Origin: Euryarchaeota archaeon TMED132
GTDB lineage: Archaea; Thermoplasmatota; Poseidoniia; Poseidoniales; Poseidoniaceae
Assembly: GCA_002172355.2 (NCBI GenBank)
Contig: NHGH02000015.1
Location: forward strand, 18,690 to 23,914
Length of the DNA stretch: 5,225 nt
Direction of reading: 5' to 3'
Shown: positions 1 through 5,225 of the stretch, in pieces
Position numbering within the stretch: the stretch's first letter is position 1
Layout of the letters: each line of letters begins with the position of its first letter
Position numbers and translations under genes: made by a program
The notes under the pieces: generated by a model
Database searches by the model: none
What the model saw: the letters and a program-made list of their open reading frames with translations, nothing else
What the model was told of the DNA's origin: nothing

Positions 1-452
1 TATGCTCCAACATTCAAGTTGATTGGATTAACCACTGCATCATTAATTTTCTCAAGACCTATTTCCTCTACTAAATAATGCAAAAGGTGCCATGAGTTTG
101 CTTCACCAGAATATTCTACACCAGTTGAACGAGCGATAAGATTATTCAATTGAGCGGTGTATACTGGATCTGCTTTCAAATCTTCAATAGTATCACACAT
201 GATTCCATGACTGGTTGCACAAGTTGTCATGACATCCAAACCCTTCTGTTCAGCCAATGCTAAATTGCGGGCGACTAATGCATGTTGTAGTTTAGGAGAT
301 GCTTGACGTATGATATTTCCACCATCGCTACTTGCTTTTGGCAACTCAATAAGTTCGATTCCTAGAGTACCGCATAGAGGCTGAATACAATCTTCAACTT
401 CCATTGAGGCGGCTCTAGCAACGTTTCCGGGATAATATGCAATTTTTGGCAT
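1..452 (-). CDS. HdrB/SdhE-like CCG-domain protein with degenerate cysteine motif (3' end beyond window)
   Basis: The frame opens at ATG 452 and runs off the left edge with 150 codons visible. It begins MPKIAYYPGN, matching the YYPGC/FFPGC opening of the cysteine-rich CCG family: HdrB of heterodisulfide reductase, SdhE of archaeal-type succinate dehydrogenase, and the C-terminal half of TfrB. The conserved ARNLALAEQKGLD (residues 61-73) and the segment before C78 also fit that family. The family motif is CX31-38CCX33-34CXXC, which holds a non-cubane [4Fe-4S] cluster. Here the positions are N10, S42-D43 and C78-x-x-S81, with gaps of exactly 31 and 34 residues, so spacing is intact but four of five ligands are lost. 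C22, C27 and C86 are off-motif. The second CCG repeat, if present, lies outside the window. The Shine-Dalgarno overlaps the stop of the upstream SdhB-like fusion gene, so the two are probably co-translated and likely form a complex. Family membership is well supported; the function is unknown, and catalysis by this first motif is unlikely. Confidence 0.8.
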   Translation of the reverse strand, partial: MPKIAYYPGNVARAASMEVEDCIQPLCGTLGIELIELPKASSDGGNIIRQASPKLQHALVARNLALAEQKGLDVMTTCATSHGIMCDTIEDLKADPVYTAQLNNLIARSTGVEYSGEANSWHLLHYLVEEIGLEKINDAVVNPINLNVGA

Positions 453-457
453 AATCG

Positions 458-463
458 CACCTC
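458..463 (-). promoter_or_regulatory. Shine-Dalgarno site of the HdrB-like gene, overlapping the upstream stop codon
   Basis: The minus strand reads GAGGTG five bases before the ATG at 452, and its first two bases belong to the TGA stop (464-462) of the preceding gene. The intergenic gap is only nine bases. The arrangement supports the chosen start and suggests translational coupling of the two genes. Confidence 0.7.
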
Positions 464-2426
464 AGAACCTCTGATCTATTTCATTGAATAAACCTACTAC
501 TTGGTGATGATCTTTGACTTTCTTGTTAAACATGTTTGGAATTTTACCAATTCCTGCTGGAGGTAAAATCAATGCTTGAAGACTTCTGAAAGGTGGTGTA
601 CCATTTCTAGTGAAGCCTAGAACCATTCTTGCCGAAACGCCATCAAAAACATTACTGATTAATCCAATTGGACCCAAGACTTGTCGGTAAAGTGTTGTTT
701 CATTCAAGTTACCAGTCCCCTTTACGCTACGCCCATACGATTTGACAAGACGCCCGTGAGCTCCTCGGTAATTAGTTTGGTTTAGAATATATGAGCGTAC
801 ACTGTTCAAGCCTTTCGCTGCAGTTTTTCCTTCAATTCCATATCTAGATATCGATGCCAGATCTGCTTCAGCCCAAACACCAGTTGCACTGTTTAATGTT
901 GAAATTAATGATTGCTTGTATTTTTCACCTGAACGTGGGTCAATGACTCGATTCCATCTTTGTAAATGGACACCAGGACCTTCATACTCTGAGTCATAAC
1001 TAACGGTATCAGACATTGAGTGGAGTAGGTAGTATGAGCCCACATCATTCATTGCGTGAAGAGTCATTGCCTCTTCAGAATTCATTGAACCAACAGCAGA
1101 GCCATTAAGCAAGTATTCACCATCTCTAGGCTCTGAAACCATCCATGGTTTTGCCTTTGAACGATTTTCTTCAAATTTCGAGTAATCGACAACTAAGTCT
1201 CTAATGACTGGATATCCTGACAATGGTTCTATTTTCAAAACTCCTGTACTGCTAACCAATTGAGATACACATGCCAAATCAGCGAGAACTAGTCGATTAT
1301 TTACTCTCAATCCTGCTGTTGCAGTACCAGAACCATTTCCTGCCCTAAATGACAGGCTACCATCTACATCGTTCTTAACTGCGTAAAGTAAGTCTTGAAT
1401 TGTTGCATTAGAAGGAATTGTACATTCAATTGTGTCCCAACCTGATTGTGCATCAACCGGACAGTAGCGGAATAATTCAACCGTTATGGAAAGTTCTGAG
1501 TCGTCTATCAAACCTGGTGCAAAGTCGCCTGAAGCAACTTCTTCTCCAGTTCCTGAACCCATAGCCATTACTTCTTCTAGAAGTTCAATTTGAAGAGTTC
1601 CGGATGAATCAACACAAGCAATTCTGGAAAGTGCTTCAGAGACCCATTCACCCCATGGTATGTCAAAGTCTACATCGCACAACTTGATTTCCTGAACTCT
1701 ATTAGCACCTAGAGATTCATACTTGGAATCCCAATCTAATCCAGCCTTACAAAATTCATCGTAGGCTGTATCTCCAATTGCGCATATACTGAAACTTACT
1801 CCCGAAAGAGATGGTGATTGAGAACTTACTGATTGCCATAATGTTTCAGCATTATCTGGCATTTCCCCTTCACCCCATGTCGAGGTTATGATTAGTGTTC
1901 TCTTGTGGTTACCAAGAGTTCCTGCATCAAAGCCATCCATATCATAAACAGTTGGAATCAGTCCGTAATTCTTGGCTAATTTAGCAGTTTTTTCTGCTAA
2001 TCCTGCTGCGTTTCCGGTTTGTGAACCAAACAAGATTGCAAGTGATCTATCTCCTTCCATCAATGCAGATAATGCTTCACTACCTGCTGCAGGAGCAACT
2101 GCTTGTTCAGCGGCTGAAGCAACTTCAGCAACAACTTCTACAGCCTCAACCACTTCTTCCGCAGCTCCGTCTGATACCATTTCAAATTTGATAATCTCGA
2201 CCGGACAGGCTTCAGCTGCTTCCATGATGATATCAGCGTAATCAGTACCAAAACTACCGCTTAGTGTTGATTTGCCTAGGTTTCTGTCCAAGGTGCCATC
2301 TGTTCTTACCGCGGCAAGAATTTGTGAAGATTCTTCAGTGACGATAAAAACTTCAGGTGCAACATCTTGACAGGCATCACAAGTGATGCAATCATCCTCA
2401 ATCCAAACTTTCGCTACAACGGTCAC
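462..2426 (-). CDS. Ferredoxin-flavodoxin-SdhB/HdrC-like fusion whose SdhB part lacks all cluster cysteines
   Basis: This is a 654-residue soluble-looking protein with three parts and no signal peptide or membrane helix. Residues 1-84 are a one-cluster [4Fe-4S] ferredoxin: C13, C16, C19 and distal C74-P75, with A23 where two-cluster ferredoxins carry a cysteine. Residues 86-117 form an Ala/Glu/Val-rich linker. Residues 128-272 are a CPR/CysJ-type FMN flavodoxin, with SQTGN at 135-139, STWGEGEMPDNA at 182-193 and IGDTAYDEFCKAG at 217-229. Residues 311-654 follow SdhB, TfrB and HdrC throughout: ITVELFRYCP, LSF at 358-360, IEPLSGYPVIRDLVVDYS (399-416), GPGVHLQRWNRVIDPRSG (483-500), and an HdrC-like tail with RSVKGTGNLNE. 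Every expected cluster cysteine in this part is replaced (N364, A369, G372, D383; Y466, H469, M471/S472, S476; E520, I526, G530), and no cysteine occurs after C386. No NAD(P)H-binding reductase domain is present, so electrons could pass only between the ferredoxin and flavodoxin. The start is GTG 2426: an in-frame TAG lies six codons upstream and GGTG sits five bases before it. The function is not known; a scaffold or regulatory role next to the HdrB-like partner is inference. Confidence 0.85.
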   Translation of the reverse strand: MTVVAKVWIEDDCITCDACQDVAPEVFIVTEESSQILAAVRTDGTLDRNLGKSTLSGSFGTDYADIIMEAAEACPVEIIKFEMVSDGAAEEVVEAVEVVAEVASAAEQAVAPAAGSEALSALMEGDRSLAILFGSQTGNAAGLAEKTAKLAKNYGLIPTVYDMDGFDAGTLGNHKRTLIITSTWGEGEMPDNAETLWQSVSSQSPSLSGVSFSICAIGDTAYDEFCKAGLDWDSKYESLGANRVQEIKLCDVDFDIPWGEWVSEALSRIACVDSSGTLQIELLEEVMAMGSGTGEEVASGDFAPGLIDDSELSITVELFRYCPVDAQSGWDTIECTIPSNATIQDLLYAVKNDVDGSLSFRAGNGSGTATAGLRVNNRLVLADLACVSQLVSSTGVLKIEPLSGYPVIRDLVVDYSKFEENRSKAKPWMVSEPRDGEYLLNGSAVGSMNSEEAMTLHAMNDVGSYYLLHSMSDTVSYDSEYEGPGVHLQRWNRVIDPRSGEKYKQSLISTLNSATGVWAEADLASISRYGIEGKTAAKGLNSVRSYILNQTNYRGAHGRLVKSYGRSVKGTGNLNETTLYRQVLGPIGLISNVFDGVSARMVLGFTRNGTPPFRSLQALILPPAGIGKIPNMFNKKVKDHHQVVGLFNEIDQRF

Positions 2427-2430
2427 GGTT

Positions 2431-2437
2431 CCACCCC
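2431..2437 (-). promoter_or_regulatory. Shine-Dalgarno site selecting the GTG start of the fusion gene
   Basis: The minus strand reads GGGGTGG, whose GGTG core complements the 3' end of 16S rRNA. The core lies five bases before GTG 2426. No ATG is available in frame upstream before the TAG at 2444-2442, and the ferredoxin fold needs the first residues, so this site decides the start. Confidence 0.6.
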
Positions 2438-2488
2438 AGCACTAAGCACTGACATACCCTATCGGCCGTAGTCTTTGAAGGTTGCTTG

Positions 2489-2505
2489 CTCTCCCTACGG
2501 GAGAG
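2489..2505 (-). other. Perfect 7-bp hairpin in the gap before the fusion gene
   Basis: CTCTCCC and GGGAGAG are separated by three bases, giving a GC-rich stem that a G-T and a T-A pair can extend to nine. There is no T-run behind it on the minus strand, so it is not a bacterial-type terminator, and archaeal termination usually relies on T-tracts alone. It may be a processing or stability element between the thermosome and fusion messages, or a structured 5' leader about 60 bases before the GTG start. The inverted repeat is certain; its role is not. Confidence 0.5.
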
Positions 2506-2538
2506 TACATAGAAATCATCAATTTTAATTAGCCGAAA

Positions 2539-4161
2539 TCACATGTGGAAATCGCCCATATCACCCATGTCATCTCCCATCGAGACTCCCTTGGATGAAA
2601 TGACATCGTCAATTCTCAAAATCATTATTGCTGTTTCTGTAGCAGATTGAATCGCTTGTTCTACAACACGCATTGGCTCAAGGACATTTGCCCCTTTCAT
2701 ATCGACAACTCCGCCTTCATAAACATTGATTCCAGCATGTGTTTGACCATCTGCATGCGCCTTACGTAATTCAATTAGAGTAGTTACTGGATCTAATCCA
2801 GCATTTTCTGCTAAAGTTCTCGGTACAATCTCCAATGCTGAAGCGAATGCTTCTATTGCCATTTGCTCTCTTCCACCAACCGTTTCAGCGAAGGTCCTCA
2901 AATCACGAGAAAGGGCAGCAAGTACGCTACCTCCACCAGTTAGTACCGCTCCATCTTCCCAAGCCACAGATACAACTCCTACTGCATCATCAAATGCTCT
3001 GCGAATTTCATCGACAACGTGTTCAGTCCCACCTCTAAGAAGAACTGAAACAGATTTTGCTTCAGGACAACCGGTGATAAAAGTCATTTCTGATTCACCG
3101 ATCTTCTTTTCTTCGACTTTCTCTGCATGGCCTAAATCATCTTTTGAAAGGTCATCTAGATTGGTAACGATACTTCCACTTGTAGCTTTTGATAATGCCT
3201 CCATATCTGATTTCTTTGCTCTTCTAATTGCAAAAATTCCTGCTTTAGACATGTAATGTTGAGCAAGTTCATCAATTCCCTTTTGACAAATTAAAACATT
3301 AGCACCTGAGTTTTGAATTTTCTCAACTAGTCCTCGAATATAATTCTCTTCTTCTTCAAGGAACATCGAAAGTTGATTAGGGTCTGTAATCTGAATTTTA
3401 GCATCAACTTCAGTTTTCTTAACTTCAATCGCTGAGTTGACAAGTGCAATTCGAGCATCCTTTATTGAACGTGGCATTCCAGCATGGACTCTTTCTTTGT
3501 CAAGTATAATTCCGTCTATCAGTGATGAATCTTTAATCGAACCACCTTGTCGCTTTTCGACTTTGATATCAGATAAATCAACAAATCTCTGACCTGTTTC
3601 AATAACTCCAACCGCATTGACTGAACGAACACAAATATCTGCCATGAAAGTCTTAACAGCGCCTGCTGATTTACCAGTAAGAGCTGTCTTTGCTACTTCC
3701 ATTAGAACATTATCATCATTCATCGTCTCGATGCCATGACTTTCTAGTAATCCAACTGCCTTTTCAGCAGCTAGTCTAAATCCTTCGCAAATTACAGTTG
3801 GGTGAACATTCTGCTCGATTAAATCCTCACTTCTCTTCAATAATTCTCCTGAAAGAACAACTGCAGTAGTAGTTCCATCGAAACAATGTTGCTCTTGAGT
3901 TTTGGCAACTTCGATAATCATCTTGGCTGCAGGATGTTCAATGTCCATCTCTTTGAGAATTGTTGCGCCGTCATTGGTAATGACGACATCGCCCATAGAA
4001 TCTACTAACATCTTGTCCATACCTTTAGGACCTAAAGTTGAGCGAACTGCGTCGGCAACAGCCTTCGCTGCTGCAATATTATTCGATTGAGCAGTTCTAC
4101 CTCGGGTTCTTTGTGTTCCATCTTTCAAAATAAATATCGGTGCTTGTCCATTACCATACAT
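2539..4161 (-). CDS. Thermosome subunit (archaeal group II chaperonin)
   Basis: This is a cytosolic ATP-driven protein-folding chaperonin that assembles into a double ring with a built-in lid. The start is taken as ATG 4161, giving 540 residues, the usual family length. A TTG two codons upstream abuts the Shine-Dalgarno and is less likely. Numbering the protein from that TTG, visible family motifs are [12 protein letters not shown] (45-56), [11 protein letters not shown] with Mg-binding D66 (65-75), [14 protein letters not shown] with D97 (97-110), the apical region around 200-380, FDDAVGVV (392-399), GGG (411-413), [20 protein letters not shown] (431-450), LAENAGLDP (452-460) and [16 protein letters not shown] (508-523). 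The tail ends in Met/Gly/Asp repeats like the GGM tails of this family. Two positions deviate: the invariant GDGTT reads FDGTT (F96), and GGGAxE reads GGGSVL, without its Glu. The key acidic residues remain, so it is probably active. Whether the genome carries a second subunit cannot be seen here. Confidence 0.97.
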   Translation of the reverse strand: MYGNGQAPIFILKDGTQRTRGRTAQSNNIAAAKAVADAVRSTLGPKGMDKMLVDSMGDVVITNDGATILKEMDIEHPAAKMIIEVAKTQEQHCFDGTTTAVVLSGELLKRSEDLIEQNVHPTVICEGFRLAAEKAVGLLESHGIETMNDDNVLMEVAKTALTGKSAGAVKTFMADICVRSVNAVGVIETGQRFVDLSDIKVEKRQGGSIKDSSLIDGIILDKERVHAGMPRSIKDARIALVNSAIEVKKTEVDAKIQITDPNQLSMFLEEEENYIRGLVEKIQNSGANVLICQKGIDELAQHYMSKAGIFAIRRAKKSDMEALSKATSGSIVTNLDDLSKDDLGHAEKVEEKKIGESEMTFITGCPEAKSVSVLLRGGTEHVVDEIRRAFDDAVGVVSVAWEDGAVLTGGGSVLAALSRDLRTFAETVGGREQMAIEAFASALEIVPRTLAENAGLDPVTTLIELRKAHADGQTHAGINVYEGGVVDMKGANVLEPMRVVEQAIQSATETAIMILRIDDVISSKGVSMGDDMGDMGDFHM

Positions 4162-4167
4162 AATCAA

Positions 4168-4175
4168 CTCCTCCT
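4168..4175 (-). promoter_or_regulatory. Strong Shine-Dalgarno site of the thermosome gene
   Basis: The minus strand reads AGGAGGAG, with AGGAGG eight bases before ATG 4161 but touching the TTG at 4167. The spacing favours ATG 4161 as the true start. It is the strongest ribosome binding site in the window, consistent with a highly expressed chaperonin. Confidence 0.8.
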
Positions 4176-4224
4176 ATACATGGCGAGGAAGAGGTAGTCT
4201 TGAACCCTACGCTTGAGAAACAAG

Positions 4225-4236
4225 TACAAAATTTCG
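4225..4236 (-). promoter_or_regulatory. Possible BRE/TATA promoter of the thermosome gene
   Basis: The minus strand reads CGAAA followed directly by TTTTGTA, resembling an archaeal B-recognition element plus TATA box. Initiation about 25 bases downstream would fall near 4200, leaving a leader of roughly 40 bases that includes the Shine-Dalgarno. The CGAAA also lies in an 8-bp palindrome (TTTCGAAA, 4232-4239). A T5 run (4241-4237) right after the upstream stop codon could serve as a weak terminator for the surface-protein gene, so the thermosome is probably transcribed separately. AT-rich matches of this kind arise by chance, hence the low confidence. Confidence 0.35.
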
Positions 4237-4241
4237 AAAAA

Positions 4242-5225
4242 TTATTGATTACCATTCTGTTCTAACCATTGATTACCATAGGCATTCCATTGATCCATTG
4301 ACCATCCTTGCGGCAATCCTGATGCAGGTAATGGTGGGCCAGCAGGTGTTTGTGGCTGCACTGGAGTAGGTGTCACAGCAGGTGCTGGAGCAACAGGCGG
4401 AGCAACACTTGGAACTGATACTGCAGGAGGCGATGATGTTGGGATTGTAGGAGCAGACTTCACCGCGCCATAAGTCGCAGAAATACTATCTTGATAGCCA
4501 TCATCTCCCCATCCTGAGTAATCATCTTCCTCTTCGCCTGTATTCTTCAAAATTCTAACCAATACGACAATTCCAACAAGCATTACTACAATGAATGCTA
4601 CCCAAGTCAAGGCACCTGTCACATCAAAAGATGACTCTGCCGAATCATCACTTTCTACACTGACCTTTCTCAATTGAATTTGTATTGTTGATTGAGCTGC
4701 ATCGCTAACTGTTTCAGAACGAGCCCAAAGAGTAATTTCGGTCATGAATGTTTCATTTTGAAGATTCATTAGTGTTGTTTCTGTTACTTCAAATGTAATT
4801 ACAACTTCGCGAACTTCTTCAACGCCTAGGACAAATTGTAAGTCGCTACTGCTGATTCTAGATTTTAACCAATTCTTAGATTCACCATCGCTAATATCCA
4901 TTACAATTGACTGTGCTGTTGAATATTGATTTCTAACTTCTACAACCAACTCAACTTCATCTTCCCAAGTATCAATAGTAACTTGAGGAGAAGGTAGAAT
5001 TTTAACCCACTCATTTTGACTTCCTACTAGATATGAAGAGCCACCAGAAGAAGTCACTGAAGTATCAAATTGACTGGTTGCTGTAATATCTAGGTCTAAT
5101 GTCCCACTTGTACCAGTAATGAAGGAAAACTCGACTGAAACATTGTAACTCGCACCGCTTGGAATCACTGGAGTCTTATCTTGTTCTACAAGGTTGGTGA
5201 ATTCCGCATTCATTCCTTCAGGAAT
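4242..5225 (-). CDS. Membrane-anchored cell-surface protein, C-terminal part (5' end beyond window)
   Basis: The frame is open to the right edge. The first ATG inside the window (5213) is preceded by in-frame codons for IPEG, and its only Shine-Dalgarno-like bases (GAAGGA) touch it, so the true start probably lies outside. Counting from that ATG (323 residues), residues 1-185 are rich in Ser, Thr, Val and Glu and have the alternating pattern of beta-sandwich, Ig-like extracellular domains; 75-182 looks like one such domain. A membrane helix spans about 199-220 (TGALTWVAFIVVMLVGIVVL), followed by R220 and K223, giving an N-out, C-in topology. Next come an acidic stretch (EEEDDYSGWGDDGY), a long Pro/Ala/Val linker (254-296) and a compact end, GLPQGWSMDQWNAYGNQWLE (299-318). 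I cannot name the family; CARDB/NEW3-like beta domains are a guess. A surface-layer, adhesion or envelope role is plausible. It probably has no functional link with the thermosome downstream. Confidence 0.75.
   Translation of the reverse strand: MPEGMNAEFTNLVEQDKTPVIPSGASYNVSVEFSFITGTSGTLDLDITATSQFDTSVTSSGGSSYLVGSQNEWVKILPSPQVTIDTWEDEVELVVEVRNQYSTAQSIVMDISDGESKNWLKSRISSSDLQFVLGVEEVREVVITFEVTETTLMNLQNETFMTEITLWARSETVSDAAQSTIQIQLRKVSVESDDSAESSFDVTGALTWVAFIVVMLVGIVVLVRILKNTGEEEDDYSGWGDDGYQDSISATYGAVKSAPTIPTSSPPAVSVPSVAPPVAPAPAVTPTPVQPQTPAGPPLPASGLPQGWSMDQWNAYGNQWLEQNGNQ

Larger units (their letters stand above)
2427..2538 (-). other. 112-base gap between the thermosome and fusion genes
   Basis: No gene or tRNA is visible. 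In the direction of transcription it holds an AT-rich stretch soon after the thermosome stop (AATTAAAATT, 2530-2521), the 7-bp hairpin at 2505-2489, a CGGCCG palindrome (2463-2468), two copies of AGTGCT seven bases apart (2450-2445 and 2443-2438) and the Shine-Dalgarno of the fusion gene. The AT-rich stretch could be a weak TATA element or part of a 3' end; nothing decides between read-through from the thermosome and a separate promoter. Confidence 0.5.

Noticed and set aside
462..1500. The SdhB-like region as a decaying pseudogene
   Set aside because: The frame is uninterrupted, non-cysteine family positions are well kept, and the stop codon is coupled to the next gene's ribosome site, all of which speak for a working protein.
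1972..2241. Plus-strand open frame of 89 codons rich in Ala, Ser and Thr
   Set aside because: It lies antisense to the flavodoxin and linker of the fusion gene; its composition mirrors the Ala/Glu/Val-rich linker and it has no recognisable domain.
2438..2450. AGCACT direct repeat with seven-base period just upstream of the fusion gene
   Set aside because: Only two six-base copies; too short to claim an operator or repeat element.
2423..2455. Ten-codon minus-strand frame (MSVLSAGVEP) whose TGA overlaps the GTG start of the fusion gene
   Set aside because: The overlap could suggest a leader peptide, but no Shine-Dalgarno precedes it, the peptide has no regulatory codon run, and such a short frame is expected by chance.
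2835..3256. Two short plus-strand open frames (67 and 60 codons)
   Set aside because: Both are antisense to the well-conserved thermosome gene and show no coding features of their own.
3902..4090. Plus-strand open frame of 62 codons
   Set aside because: It is antisense to the conserved nucleotide-binding part of the thermosome gene; a shadow of that reading frame.
4164..4181. Five-codon frame (ATG 4181 to TGA 4166-4164) spanning the thermosome Shine-Dalgarno
   Set aside because: It consists mainly of the AGGAGGAG site itself and is most simply a by-product of it.

Overview
The window most likely comes from an archaeon, probably a marine planktonic member of the Thermoplasmatota such as Poseidoniales (Marine Group II). 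Three things suggest this. There is a group II chaperonin (thermosome) with the archaeal sequence pattern. Ribosome binding sites are of the GGAGG/GGTG type on genes with fairly AT-rich codon use. There is also a cell-surface protein with one C-terminal membrane helix, a Pro-rich cytoplasmic tail and a Trp/Tyr-rich last segment, a layout I associate with that group. The lineage is an inference; the archaeal origin is much safer.

All four genes lie on the minus strand, so in transcription order they run from the right edge to the left. (1) The 3' part of a membrane-anchored surface protein (4242 to the right edge). (2) A thermosome subunit (start ATG at 4161, stop at 2539) behind a 5' region with a strong Shine-Dalgarno site and a possible BRE/TATA element. 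(3) After a 112-base gap holding a perfect 7-bp hairpin, a 654-residue multidomain protein (GTG start at 2426, stop at 462). (4) Nine bases further on, the 5' part of an HdrB/SdhE-like gene whose Shine-Dalgarno overlaps the stop codon of gene 3, so the last two are almost certainly co-translated.

The notable part is the gene 3/gene 4 pair. Gene 3 is a fusion of an intact one-cluster [4Fe-4S] ferredoxin, an intact CPR/CysJ-type FMN flavodoxin domain, and a full-length SdhB/HdrC-type iron-sulfur subunit in which every cysteine that should hold the [2Fe-2S], [4Fe-4S] and third (usually [3Fe-4S]) clusters has been replaced. Gene 4 is the matching HdrB/SdhE-type CCG protein. Its first CCG motif keeps exact spacing but has lost four of five cysteines. 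In normal relatives (SdhB plus SdhE, or the fused TfrB of thiol:fumarate reductase) these two parts form one cluster-rich electron-transfer unit. Here the folds and pairing appear kept while the cluster ligands are lost, and a new ferredoxin-flavodoxin module is attached. This looks like a 'pseudo-SdhB/pseudo-HdrB' complex of unknown function.

I see no RNA genes, CRISPR arrays, insertion sequences or integration sites. Non-coding DNA is limited to the gaps at 453-461, 2427-2538 and 4162-4241.
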